Under the pieces are notes generated by a model. It saw only the letters and a list, made by a program, of their open reading frames with translations, was not told where the DNA came from and did no database searches. From assembly GCA_023387335.1 (NCBI GenBank), contig JAEWIF010000057.1, positions 1 to 64,000 on the forward strand: a stretch of DNA of 64,000 bases, in the 5' to 3' direction. Below are positions 8,530-18,343 of this stretch, in pieces; positions within the stretch are counted from its first letter, which is position 1; every line of letters starts with the position of its first letter. The translations under genes and the position numbers were made by a program. The DNA comes from Pseudomonadota bacterium (GTDB taxonomy: Bacteria > Pseudomonadota > Gammaproteobacteria > Burkholderiales > Burkholderiaceae_C).

Positions 8530-9726
8530 TCAGGTGCCCAGCAGTTCTCCGACGGGCTTCAAGTGATCGACGCGGTCGCACACCGCCTTGATCACCATCA
8601 TGATCGGGATGCCCAGCAGCAATCCCCACACGCCCCACAGCCAGCCCCAGAACAGCACGCCGATGAACACCGACACGGCGTTCATCCGGCTGGCCTTGCT
8701 GGTCAGCCACGGCACCAGCAGGTTGCCCTCGACGGTGTTGATCAGCAGCGACCCGGCGACGACCAGCAGCGGCAGGTTGACGTCGCCCGACTGCATGAAC
8801 GCCGCCAGGCCCGCGCCTATGGTGACCAGGATGGAGCCGACGTACGGCACGAGGTTCAGGATGCCCGCGGCCACGCCCCAGACCGCGGCATGCTTCAGGC
8901 CGAGGAAGGCGAACAGCATCCCGGTGGCGACGCCCACGCCCACGCTGGCGAGCAGCTGCACCAGCAGGTAGCGCTGGATCTGCACGTTGATCTCGTCCAG
9001 CGCCTGCACCGTGAGCTTCTTTTCAGTGAGCCCGGGGCCGGTGATCTTGACCAGCTTGCGCCGGAAGGTGTCGCCCGACAGCAGCAGGAAATACGTGAGG
9101 AAGGTGACGAGCACGATCTGGCCGACCAGGCTGACCAGGCCGACGGTGCCGCTCCACAGGTGCTCGCGGATGTCGAATCGGGGCTTCTCCACCACCACGC
9201 GCTGCACGCCCCGCGGCACCGGCGGGTCGGCCTTGCCGTTGTTGTTGGCCGCTTCGGCCGCCTTCTCCAGTTCGGCCGCGGCTTTCTGCACCGGGTCCAG
9301 CGGCGTCGTCTTGCCGCCCGAGGCGCGCTCGCGCACTTTTTCGCCCAGGCGCTCGGCGGCGGCGGGCAGCGACTCGATGAGCTCGTTGGCGTCGTCGGCC
9401 AGCGACCAGAGGGCCGCGCCGCTGCCGTAGAGGATGCCCAGGATCAGGACGGCGGCGCTCAGCGAACGCGGGATGCGGGCCTTGGCGAGCGTCTCCACCA
9501 CCGGCGCGAGCGCGTAGTAGAAGACGAACCCGAGCATCAGCGGGATGAAGAAGGCGCTGCCCCAGCGCAGCACCGCCAGGACGGCGATGGTGGCCAGCAC
9601 CACCAGGGACAGGTTGCGCACGTCGGCCGCGCCGTGAAGCACGACGCGTGGTGGCGCCTGGGGATCGATCTCGTCGCGCGGTGGCACCGCCTGGAGGACG
9701 GTCTGCACCTGCTGCTCTTCGTTCAT
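8530..9726 (-). CDS. AI-2E transporter family (PerM/YdiK-like) permease
   Basis: The 398-residue protein has a charged N terminus (about 45 residues), paired transmembrane segments, a hydrophilic charged stretch around residues 110-185, and a C-terminal cluster of five or six helices. Its 'GVLFWGWLWGVWGLLLGIPIMM' region (about residue 365 on) is the AI-2E/UPF0118 family signature. Members are diverse: some export autoinducer-2, others are ion antiporters, so the function is open. The ATG at 9726 is preferred to one 11 codons upstream because a purine-rich site precedes it. It lies 40 nt after the response-regulator stop. Confidence 0.87.
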   Translation of the reverse strand: MNEEQQVQTVLQAVPPRDEIDPQAPPRVVLHGAADVRNLSLVVLATIAVLAVLRWGSAFFIPLMLGFVFYYALAPVVETLAKARIPRSLSAAVLILGILYGSGAALWSLADDANELIESLPAAAERLGEKVRERASGGKTTPLDPVQKAAAELEKAAEAANNNGKADPPVPRGVQRVVVEKPRFDIREHLWSGTVGLVSLVGQIVLVTFLTYFLLLSGDTFRRKLVKITGPGLTEKKLTVQALDEINVQIQRYLLVQLLASVGVGVATGMLFAFLGLKHAAVWGVAAGILNLVPYVGSILVTIGAGLAAFMQSGDVNLPLLVVAGSLLINTVEGNLLVPWLTSKASRMNAVSVFIGVLFWGWLWGVWGLLLGIPIMMVIKAVCDRVDHLKPVGELLGT

Positions 9727-9766
9727 GGGGACGCCTGCCTCGCTGGTCCGAGTCCCCACTCCTCTC

Positions 9767-10510
9767 CTATCGCGTCAGCGCCTCACGCACCGCCGTGAGC
9801 TGCCGCCGCGAAACCGCCAGCAGCTCATCGATGCCGTTGAGCCGCACCGCCCAGCTTTCACCCTCTTCGGGGTCGTCGTGTTTCTCCAGGGCCCGCACCG
9901 CGCGCCGGGCGACCAGCGCATTGCGGTGGACGCGCAGGAACTGCGGCGAGTGGCGCTCCTCGAGATCGCTGAGCGACGCGTCCAGAATATAGCTTCTGGC
10001 CGCGGTGCGAACGGTGATGTACTTCAGTTCGGCCTTGAAATAGAGAACCTCCGACAGCGGAACGCGCTCCGTCCTACCCCGATCCTGGATCACCAGCGTC
10101 TGCTCGGCGTCGACGACGTTCGCGCGGCGCGTCGCCAGCGCCCGCTCCACCTTCTGCAACGCCAGCTGCAACCGGTCCAGGCGCACCGGCTTGGTCAGGT
10201 AGTCCACCGCTTCCAGGTCGAACGCGGCCACCGCGTGCTCGGCGTGCGCGGTGACGAACACCACCGCGGGCTCGTGCGGCGTGCCGCGCAGGGCCTGCGC
10301 CAGCGCCAGCCCATCCGCGCCGGGCATCCGCACGTCCAGCAGCAGGGCGTCGAAGGTGTCGCGGCGCAGCGCCTCCATCGCCTCGGTGGCGTTGCCGGCC
10401 TCGCCCGCCACCACGGCGGCCGGCGCGCGGCAGTCGCCCAGCAGGGTGCGAAGCCGCGATCGCGCCAGCGATTCGTCGTCCACCACCAGAACGCGCAGAC
10501 CTTCGCTCAT
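9767..10510 (-). CDS. LytTR-type response regulator
   Basis: This is a 247-residue two-component regulator. The receiver domain (about 1-120) has the acidic pair Asp11/Asp12, the phospho-acceptor Asp59 in 'LLLDVRMPG' and the Lys in 'DYLTKPV'. The C-terminal half is a LytTR DNA-binding domain with 'FLRVHRNALVAR'. Such regulators (AlgR/LytR type) bind direct repeats upstream of membrane, envelope or alginate genes. Its ATG overlaps the stop of the adjacent kinase, its evident partner. Targets are unknown; the AI-2E-family permease downstream is a candidate by position only. Confidence 0.93.
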   Translation of the reverse strand: MSEGLRVLVVDDESLARSRLRTLLGDCRAPAAVVAGEAGNATEAMEALRRDTFDALLLDVRMPGADGLALAQALRGTPHEPAVVFVTAHAEHAVAAFDLEAVDYLTKPVRLDRLQLALQKVERALATRRANVVDAEQTLVIQDRGRTERVPLSEVLYFKAELKYITVRTAARSYILDASLSDLEERHSPQFLRVHRNALVARRAVRALEKHDDPEEGESWAVRLNGIDELLAVSRRQLTAVREALTR

Positions 10511-11547
10511 GCCGGTACCTCCATCCTGACCTGGTAGATGCCGTCCTTGAGGACGGTGCGGAACTGCGCCTCGACGTCGTGCAGGAGGCGCAGGCGATCG
10601 CGCACGTTGTCCTGCGCCACGCCGTGGCCGGGCCGGCCCTGGCCCGCGGGCACGGTGTTGGTGACCTTGATGACCACGCTGCCGCCGCGCAGCTGCGTGC
10701 TCACCTTCACCTCGGCGCCGCTGGCGCTGGGCTCCACCCCGTGCTTGACCGCGTTCTCCACCAGCGGCTGCAGGAAGAGCGGCGGCACCTTGGCGGCGCC
10801 GGCGGCCGGATCGATGGCCCATTCCACCCGCAGGCGCTCGCCGAAGCGGACCTCCTCGATGGCCAGGTAACGGCGCGCCAGCGCCACCTCTTCGGCCAGC
10901 GTCACGGATTCGCCCTGCTCGGTGAGCGCGTGGCGGAACAGGTCGCTCAGGTCCTCGAGGATCGCCTCGGCGCGCGCCGGGTCCTCGCGCACCAGCGCGA
11001 TCGCGCTGTTGAGCGTGTTGAACAGGAAATGCGGCTGGATGCGCGCCTGCAGCTCGGACAGGCGGGCCGCGGTCTGCGCCGGCATCCGCCCCTTGGCGCG
11101 CAGCACCAGCGCCACCATCAGCGCGCCGGCTAGCAGCGCGCCGGTGAAGGCCGAAGCCACCCAGGGGATGTTGCCCTGCAGCGTCACCAGCGCGAGCTGC
11201 CCGCAGCCGTAGACGCCCGCCAGCGCGCCCAGCGCCACACCGGCCACGTGCTGTCCCCAGGCCGGCAGCCGGGCCAGCACCCGCTTGAGGCTGCAGCCCA
11301 CCACCAGCCAGGCCAGGGTGGCGGGCAGGGCCGCCCCGCTCAGGAGGGCCAGGCGGGCGATCCACTCGCTCAGGTCGGCCGCGCCGAACATGGCGCCCAC
11401 GCCCACCGCCGCCTCGACGAAGAGCACGGCGCGCAGCACCACGCCGACCTTGCAGGCGTCGAACAGCAGCACCTGCGGCCGACGGCCGCGCCTGCGCGTC
11501 GGATCGGGCAGTTCCGTGAAGGCCGATAAAATTTGCGAGTCTTTCAT
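10507..11547 (-). CDS. LytS-type sensor histidine kinase
   Basis: The 346-residue membrane kinase has four predicted transmembrane helices between about residues 30 and 150. A His_kinase domain follows with phospho-acceptor His173 in 'QPHFLFNTLN', and then an ATPase domain with the N box 'PLVENAVKHG'. No separate periplasmic sensing domain is present, so the signal is likely read within the membrane. It ends in an ATGA overlap with the LytTR regulator, a standard pair. The start codon lies in the 87-nt gap opposite argH; no strong ribosome site is seen. Confidence 0.92.
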   Translation of the reverse strand: MKDSQILSAFTELPDPTRRRGRRPQVLLFDACKVGVVLRAVLFVEAAVGVGAMFGAADLSEWIARLALLSGAALPATLAWLVVGCSLKRVLARLPAWGQHVAGVALGALAGVYGCGQLALVTLQGNIPWVASAFTGALLAGALMVALVLRAKGRMPAQTAARLSELQARIQPHFLFNTLNSAIALVREDPARAEAILEDLSDLFRHALTEQGESVTLAEEVALARRYLAIEEVRFGERLRVEWAIDPAAGAAKVPPLFLQPLVENAVKHGVEPSASGAEVKVSTQLRGGSVVIKVTNTVPAGQGRPGHGVAQDNVRDRLRLLHDVEAQFRTVLKDGIYQVRMEVPA

Positions 11548-11634
11548 CGTGAGGCGGGCGGCAGCCCAAATTATTGGTGAATCGCCGAGCTGGACCCACC
11601 TTTCGGCGCGCCCATCACTCCGCCCATCCCCTTC

Positions 11635-13026
<1,392 letters not shown>

Positions 13027-13130
13027 GCCCTCGCGCCGCTGCTGAGGAAAATTGCAGCGGGCGCCAAGATTCTTCAAAGCAGGAAGGCCGTCCGCGCCGT
13101 AGCATCGTCGCGCCCCGGAGGAGACACTAC

Positions 13131-14303
13131 TTGCCCGTCATCACCAACATCGAAGACCTGCGCCAGCTCGCGCAGCGCCGCGTGCCCCGCATGTTCTACG
13201 ACTACGCGGATTCCGGCTCCTGGACCGAGAGCACCTACCGCGCCAACGAGGACGACTTCAACCGCATCCTGCTGCGCCAGCGCGTGGCGGTGAACATCGA
13301 AGGCCGCAGCACCCGCGCCACCATGATCGGCCAGCCGGTGGCGATGCCCGTGGCCATCGCTCCCACGGGCCTGACCGGCATGCAGCACGCCGACGGCGAG
13401 ATCCTCGCGGCGCGCGCGGCCAAGAAGTTCGGCATCCCGTTCACGCTGTCCACCATGAGCATCTGCTCGATCGAGGACGTGGCCAAGGGAACGGACTACC
13501 ACCCGTTCTGGTTCCAGCTGTACGTGATGCGCGATCGCGACTTCATCGAGCGGCTGATCGACCGCGCCAAGGCCGCGAACTGCTCGGCGCTGGTGCTGAC
13601 GCTGGACCTGCAGATCATCGGCCAGCGCCACAAGGACCTGAAGAACGGCCTGTCGGCGCCGCCCAGGCTGACGCTGCCCAACCTGATGAACATGGCCACC
13701 AAGCCCCGCTGGTGCATGGGCATGCTGGGCACGCCCCGCCGCTACTTCGGCAACATCGTGGGCCACGTCAAGGGCGTGGAGAACATGGGCTCGCTGTCCG
13801 AGTGGACCAACAAGCAGTTCGACCCGCGCCTTTCCTGGGCCGACGTCGAGTGGATCAAGAAGCGCTGGGGCGGCAAGCTGATCCTCAAGGGCATCCAGGA
13901 CGTGGAGGACGCCCGCCTGGCGGTGGACTCCGGCGCCGACGCGCTGATCGTCTCCAACCACGGCGGCCGCCAGCTCGATGGCGCGCCCTCCTCCATCTCG
14001 GCGCTGCCGGAGATCGCGCAGGCCGTGGGCGACCGGATCGAGATCCACATGGACGGCGGCATCCGCTCCGGCCAGCACGTGCTCAAGGCGGTGGCGCTCG
14101 GCGCCAAGGGCGTCTACATCGGCCGCGCCATGCTGTACGGCCTGGGCGCGATGGGCGAAGCGGGCGTGACGCGCGCGCTGGAGATCATCCACCGCGAACT
14201 GGACCTCTCCATGGCGTTCTGCGGCCGCACCGACATCGGCCAGGTGGACACCGGCATCCTGCTGCCGGGCAGCTATCCCACCGGCAAGGCTGCGGGGCTC
14301 TGA
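13131..14303 (+). CDS. FMN-dependent 2-hydroxyacid dehydrogenase (lactate/mandelate type)
   Basis: The 390-residue protein belongs to the glycolate oxidase/L-lactate dehydrogenase family, which oxidises L-2-hydroxyacids to 2-oxoacids with FMN. Visible family features are 'MFYDYADSGSW', 'APTGLTGMQHADGE', 'LVLTLDLQIIGQRHKD', the flavin-contact Lys in 'LILKG', the catalytic 'SNHGGRQLDGAPSS' and 'HMDGGIRSGQHVLKA'. A TTG at 13131 is chosen because GGAGGAG lies 7 nt upstream and it gives the usual N terminus. Substrate could be lactate, mandelate or another hydroxyacid. It ends two bases before the hydratase-like gene, so the pair is probably co-transcribed. Confidence 0.9.
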   Translation: MPVITNIEDLRQLAQRRVPRMFYDYADSGSWTESTYRANEDDFNRILLRQRVAVNIEGRSTRATMIGQPVAMPVAIAPTGLTGMQHADGEILAARAAKKFGIPFTLSTMSICSIEDVAKGTDYHPFWFQLYVMRDRDFIERLIDRAKAANCSALVLTLDLQIIGQRHKDLKNGLSAPPRLTLPNLMNMATKPRWCMGMLGTPRRYFGNIVGHVKGVENMGSLSEWTNKQFDPRLSWADVEWIKKRWGGKLILKGIQDVEDARLAVDSGADALIVSNHGGRQLDGAPSSISALPEIAQAVGDRIEIHMDGGIRSGQHVLKAVALGAKGVYIGRAMLYGLGAMGEAGVTRALEIIHRELDLSMAFCGRTDIGQVDTGILLPGSYPTGKAAGL

Positions 14304-14305
14304 CC

Positions 14306-15118
14306 ATGCTGGCGGCCGACCGGCTCGACGCCCTCGCAGAGGAGGTCCACGCGGCGCAGGACCCGGTTCGGCACCTCGCACCCCTCAGCGCGCGTGGGCC
14401 CGGCTTCGACCTCGAGGCCGGTTACGCCGTCGCCGCCCGCCTGCACCGCGCCCGACTGGCGGCCGGCGCGGTCCCGCGCGGCCGCAAGATCGGCTTCACC
14501 AACGCCGCCATCTGGCCCGAATACGACGTGCACCACCCGATCTGGGGCTGGGTGTACGAGCACACGCTGCACGCGAGCGGAGCCCGGCTGCCGCTGGCGG
14601 GGTTCGCCGAGCCGAAGATCGAACCGGAGATCGCCTTCGGCCTCTCCGCGACGCCGGCGGCCGGCTCGGACACCGCCGGCCTGCTGGCCTGCATCGAATG
14701 GGTGGCTCCGGCCTTCGAGGTCGTGCAGTCGCACTTCCCCGGCTGGAAGTTCCAGGCCGCCGACACCATCGCCGACGGCGGCCTGCATGGCGCGCTGGTG
14801 CTGGGACGCAAGGTTCCGGTCGCCTCGCTGGGCGACGACCCGGCGGCGCTGCTGGCCGGCCTGACGGTGCGCCTCACCTGCGACGGAAAAGAGATCGAGA
14901 CCGGCCGCGGCAGCAACGTGCTGGGCAGCCCGCTGGCGGCGCTCGCGCACCTGGTGGCGCTGCTCGCCGGCCAGGATGCCGAAGTGCAGCTCAAACCCGG
15001 CGAAGTGGTGACCACCGGAACCGTGACCGCGGCTTACCCGGTGCGCGCGGGCCAGGCGTGGCGCGCCGAGCCGGCCGGCATCGCGCTGGACGCCGTCGAG
15101 GTCGCGTTCGCGCCCTGA
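14306..15118 (+). CDS. 2-keto-4-pentenoate hydratase-like protein (FAH superfamily)
   Basis: The 270-residue protein resembles the MhpD/DmpE/DmpH group that hydrates 2-hydroxypentadienoate or decarboxylates 4-oxalocrotonate in aromatic meta-cleavage pathways. It has the metal-binding 'KIEPEIAFGL' stretch, a conserved 'RGRKIGFTN' near residue 60, and a C-terminal 'LKPGEVVTTGTVTAAYPV' turn typical of the family. No ring-cleavage dioxygenase lies nearby, so the substrate is unknown. Its ATG follows the upstream dehydrogenase stop by two bases. Working hypothesis: a short 2-hydroxyacid to 2-oxoacid degradation unit. Confidence 0.82.
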   Translation: MLAADRLDALAEEVHAAQDPVRHLAPLSARGPGFDLEAGYAVAARLHRARLAAGAVPRGRKIGFTNAAIWPEYDVHHPIWGWVYEHTLHASGARLPLAGFAEPKIEPEIAFGLSATPAAGSDTAGLLACIEWVAPAFEVVQSHFPGWKFQAADTIADGGLHGALVLGRKVPVASLGDDPAALLAGLTVRLTCDGKEIETGRGSNVLGSPLAALAHLVALLAGQDAEVQLKPGEVVTTGTVTAAYPVRAGQAWRAEPAGIALDAVEVAFAP

Positions 15119-15127
15119 GCGGCGCCG

Positions 15128-15475
15128 CTACTTCGAACGCCCGTCGAAGTGGGTGACGGGCACCTTTTCCAGGGCTATGTTCTCGATGCAGCGGATGTTG
15201 ACCGCCACCATGTCGTTGCCCTTGGGGTCCTTGCCCTCGCCGAAGGGATGGATGCCGCAGTTCGGGCAGAACCGGTGCCGGATCACGTGCTTGTTGAAGA
15301 GGTAGGTGGCGACGTCCGCCTCGGGCGTCATCAGCCGGAAGTTGTCGCGCGAGGTGAACCACAGCAGCGATCCCTTGCGCTGGCACATCGAACAGTTGCA
15401 CGCCATCGCGCTGTCGATCGTGCCCTCGACCTCGAACGCCACCTTGCCGCAGTGGCAGCTGCCCTGGTGCTTCAT
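15128..15475 (-). CDS. GFA-family (glutathione-dependent formaldehyde-activating enzyme-like) protein
   Basis: The 115-residue zinc protein has the full GFA Cys pattern: Cys7/Cys9 in 'SCHCGK', Cys26/28/31 in 'CNCSMC', and Cys70/73 in 'CPNCG'. The founding member, Gfa, was proposed to help glutathione react with formaldehyde; most homologues are uncharacterised. It is a single gene, convergent with the hydratase-like gene and divergent from dinB. No formaldehyde-oxidation genes are nearby, so the function remains open. Confidence 0.9.
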   Translation of the reverse strand: MKHQGSCHCGKVAFEVEGTIDSAMACNCSMCQRKGSLLWFTSRDNFRLMTPEADVATYLFNKHVIRHRFCPNCGIHPFGEGKDPKGNDMVAVNIRCIENIALEKVPVTHFDGRSK

Positions 15476-15552
15476 GTAGATCTCCTTCGGACCCGGACGG
15501 TCAGCGCCGATTGTGCGGCGGCGCACGCGGGTCGCGGCGAAAATCGCCACCC

Positions 15553-16776
15553 GTGACACCGCGCCGCCGCCGCATCGCCCACCTCGACATGGACGCGTTC
15601 TTCGCCTCCGTGGAGTTGCTGCGCTATCCGCAGCTCAAGGGCCTGCCGGTGGTGATCGGCGGCGGCCGCCGCAAGGTGGACGAACTGCTGCGCGACCGCT
15701 ACGCCGGCCTGCCGCAGTCGGAGATCCCGGCACACGCCTTTCCGCTGCTGAAGGACTACGTCGGCCGCGGCGTGATCACCACCGCCACCTATCCGGCGCG
15801 CCAGTTCGGCGTGGGTTCGGCCATGGGCATGATGAAGGCGGCGCGCCTGTGCCCGCAGGCCATCGTGCTGCCGGTGGACTTCGACGAGGTGCGGCGCTTC
15901 TCGCGCACCTTCAAGTCGGTGATCCGAGAGATCGCGCCGGTGGTGGAGGACCGCGGCGTGGACGAGGTCTACATCGACTTCACCGACGTGCCGGGCGGCC
16001 AGCGCGAAGGCGGGCGGGTGCTGGCGCGCCTGATCCAGAAATCGATCTTCCAGGCCACCGGCCTGACCTGCTCGATCGGCGTGGCGCCCAACAAGCTGAT
16101 CGCCAAGATGGCCAGCGAGTTCGACAAGCCCAACGGCATCTCGATCGTGTCCGAGGACGACGTGCAGACCCGCATCTGGCCGCTGGCGGTGCGCAAGATC
16201 AACGGCATCGGGCCCAAGGCCGAGGAGAAGCTGCATCGGCTGCACATCCGCACCATCGGCGAACTGGCCGCGCAGGAGGTGGACTGGCTGATCGGCAACT
16301 TCGGCCGCTCCACGGGCGCCTGGATGCACGACGCCGCCTGGGGCCGCGACGACCGTCCGGTGGTGACCGAGAGCGAGCCGGTGTCCATGAGCCGCGAGAC
16401 CACCTTCGATCGCGACCTGCACGCGGTTCGCGACCGCGCCGAGCTCGGGGCCATCTTCACCGACCTGTGCGAGAGGGTCGCCGACGACCTGCGGCGCAAG
16501 GGCTACGTCGGCAAGACCATCGGCATCAAGCTGCGCTACGACGACTTCCGCATCGCCACGCGCGACCAGACCATCGAGCACTTCACCGCCGACCCGAAGA
16601 CGATCCGCCGCGTGGCCGGCCAGTGCCTCAAGCGCGTGCCGCTGCAGCAGCCTCTGCGGTTGCTCGGCGTGCGCCTGGGCAAGCTGGCGCGTGAAGATGA
16701 GGCTGCCGCTCCCGCGCCGGCGCCTGCGCACGTGGCCGAGCCGGTCGCCGACCTGTTCGGCCAGGCCCCAGGCTGA
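15553..16776 (+). CDS. dinB: DNA polymerase IV (Y family)
   Basis: This is a translesion DNA polymerase of 407 residues. Catalytic acidic residues lie in 'HLDMDAFFASVEL' and 'VDEVYIDFTDV'; 'CSIGVAPNKLIAKMASE' and 'INGIGPKAEEKL' are the palm and helix-hairpin-helix parts, followed by a little-finger domain. A GTG at 15553 gives a start a few residues before the first strand, as in relatives; the in-frame ATG at 15511 is less likely. An extra stretch of about 30 residues lies between 'VVIGGG' and 'GVITTATYPAR'. The end lacks a clear QxxLF-type clamp motif, but 'VADLFGQ' at the C terminus could serve. Confidence 0.93.
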   Translation: MTPRRRRIAHLDMDAFFASVELLRYPQLKGLPVVIGGGRRKVDELLRDRYAGLPQSEIPAHAFPLLKDYVGRGVITTATYPARQFGVGSAMGMMKAARLCPQAIVLPVDFDEVRRFSRTFKSVIREIAPVVEDRGVDEVYIDFTDVPGGQREGGRVLARLIQKSIFQATGLTCSIGVAPNKLIAKMASEFDKPNGISIVSEDDVQTRIWPLAVRKINGIGPKAEEKLHRLHIRTIGELAAQEVDWLIGNFGRSTGAWMHDAAWGRDDRPVVTESEPVSMSRETTFDRDLHAVRDRAELGAIFTDLCERVADDLRRKGYVGKTIGIKLRYDDFRIATRDQTIEHFTADPKTIRRVAGQCLKRVPLQQPLRLLGVRLGKLAREDEAAAPAPAPAHVAEPVADLFGQAPG

Positions 16777-16870
16777 GTCGCTTTACCGGCGTCGCGCTCC
16801 TCGGCTTTCCTACCGCAGCCGCCGGGCAGGGCCTACAGGACGCTGTCGGGGTGCGTCCTAAGTTGAGAGC

Positions 16871-18001
16871 ATGAAAGCCATGCTCCGCGCGCGCCGCCAG
16901 CTGCCGGCCGCCCTGATCTTCGCCCTGTGCAGCCTCCCCCTCCTCGGCCTGGGCCTGGTCGCGGCAGCGCACGCGCAGACGCAGGCGCAGTCACGGCCCG
17001 CGGCCGCGCCGGTGATCGAAGGCCTGGAGGTCAATGCCGACTCGGGCCTGTCGCCCGGCTCGACGCTGGAGTTCACCGTGAAGGGCACGCCCAGTTCGAT
17101 CGCGCGCGTGCAGGTGACGGGCACCAGCGTGTCGCTGCCGCTGAAGGAATCGCGGCCCGGCGTCTATACGGGCAGCTACACCGTCCGCAAGAACGAACGC
17201 GGCCTGAAGCCCGGCAGCCTGATCCGCGCGGGCCTCACGCGCAACGGCCGGACCGTCAACTCGGATTTCAGCTTCCCGGCTTCGTTCGCGATGCTGGCGG
17301 CGAACACCGTCGCGCCGGCTTCGGCCCCGCGCGTGGACCGCTTCACGCTGCTCCCGGTGGACCGGCTGGAGCCGGGCACCGAGCTGAAGTTCTCGCTGGA
17401 AGGCACGCCGCGCGCGCAGGCATCCATCCAGGTGCCGGGCCTGCCGATGACGCTGCCGATGCACGAGGAGCGGCCGGGCCGCTACATCGCCAACTACACG
17501 CTGCGCAAGGTCGACCACGTGGCGCCGGGTCCGGTGGTGGCGACGCTGCGCAACGGCGAGCGGCTGGCCACTTCGCAGCTCTCGATCACGCAGCAGCAGG
17601 GCGCGTCCTCGGCGTCCGCTTCCGCCTCGGCCTCGTCCACGCCGATGGGTGCCACCGGCTCCGCGGCGGCCGCGCCTGGTCCGCTGGTCCTGCAGGTCAC
17701 GAGCCCCGGGCCGAACGCCGCGGTCGATTCGAGCCAGCTGGTGCTGCAGGGCCGCACTTCGCCGGGCGCCAACGTGCGCGTGAAGGTGGATGCCGTGTCG
17801 CCCGCCGTGCCGGGACGCACGGCGGTGGCGCAAGCGGTCTCCGACCAGACGGTGACGGCCGACGCCAACGGCAACTTCAGCCTGAACTTCGGCCCGCAAC
17901 GCTATGCGCCGGGCACGCGCTTCGAGGTCCAGCTGAGCGCGCGCCAGGGCAACCAGGCCGCGGTCGAGCAGCGCCTCACGTTGTTCCAGCGCCAGGGTTG
18001 A
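16871..18001 (+). CDS. Secreted protein with tandem Ig-like domains, function unknown
   Basis: The 376-residue protein has a Sec signal peptide ending at 'AAAHAQ' near residue 36. Two successive domains of about 105 residues look like internal duplicates. Each has 'PGS/PGT', an 'F(T/S)V/LKG/EGTP' strand, 'RPGVYTG' or 'RPGRYIA', and 'SYTVRK' or 'NYTLRK'. An Ser/Ala-rich linker (about 240-258) leads to a third beta-rich domain ending at the stop. The pattern suggests bacterial Ig-like folds in the periplasm or at the surface. No catalytic motif is seen and no specific family is recognised. It stands alone between dinB and a small membrane protein. Confidence 0.72.
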   Translation: MKAMLRARRQLPAALIFALCSLPLLGLGLVAAAHAQTQAQSRPAAAPVIEGLEVNADSGLSPGSTLEFTVKGTPSSIARVQVTGTSVSLPLKESRPGVYTGSYTVRKNERGLKPGSLIRAGLTRNGRTVNSDFSFPASFAMLAANTVAPASAPRVDRFTLLPVDRLEPGTELKFSLEGTPRAQASIQVPGLPMTLPMHEERPGRYIANYTLRKVDHVAPGPVVATLRNGERLATSQLSITQQQGASSASASASASSTPMGATGSAAAAPGPLVLQVTSPGPNAAVDSSQLVLQGRTSPGANVRVKVDAVSPAVPGRTAVAQAVSDQTVTADANGNFSLNFGPQRYAPGTRFEVQLSARQGNQAAVEQRLTLFQRQG

Positions 18002-18046
18002 AAGCCGCCGCTCCCGGTCTAGATTGATGACTCGGGGGTGGATGCC

Positions 18047-18343
18047 ATGCAGCTCGCGGAGATCCAGCGCATCAAGCTCTGGCAGGTGGAGCACCGGCGC
18101 ACGCAGCCGCTGGAGTACCACGCCTGGGACGTGGTGCTCACGGTGTGGCTGATGGGCTGGGTGGGCTGGCTGCCGGTGTTCGCGTTCGATGCCGTCTGGC
18201 TCATGCCGCTTTGCCTGGCGGGCATGGCCGCGCCGGGCGCGTACGCGAACTGGCGGGCCCGCCTGCATCGCCAGGGGCAGCTGCGCTGCGACTGGCTGGA
18301 CCCCAAGGCCTCACTGGCGGGCGGTCCGGATGTTGGGCGGTAG
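18047..18343 (+). CDS. Small membrane protein, unknown
   Basis: The 98-residue protein has a charged N terminus, two hydrophobic segments (about 28-45 and 48-68) and a basic C terminus. The ATG at 18047 is preferred because a G-rich site (GGGGGTGG) lies 5 nt upstream; a GTG three codons earlier is possible. Its last 33 bp overlap the end of queF on the other strand. It resembles short conserved membrane proteins of Comamonadaceae from memory. No function can be given. Confidence 0.6.
   Translation: MQLAEIQRIKLWQVEHRRTQPLEYHAWDVVLTVWLMGWVGWLPVFAFDAVWLMPLCLAGMAAPGAYANWRARLHRQGQLRCDWLDPKASLAGGPDVGR

Noticed and set aside
13027..13130. Hairpin after argH (arms 13036-13042 and 13054-13060)
   Set aside because: The 7-bp stem has no T-tract and weak surrounding symmetry, so it was not called as a terminator.
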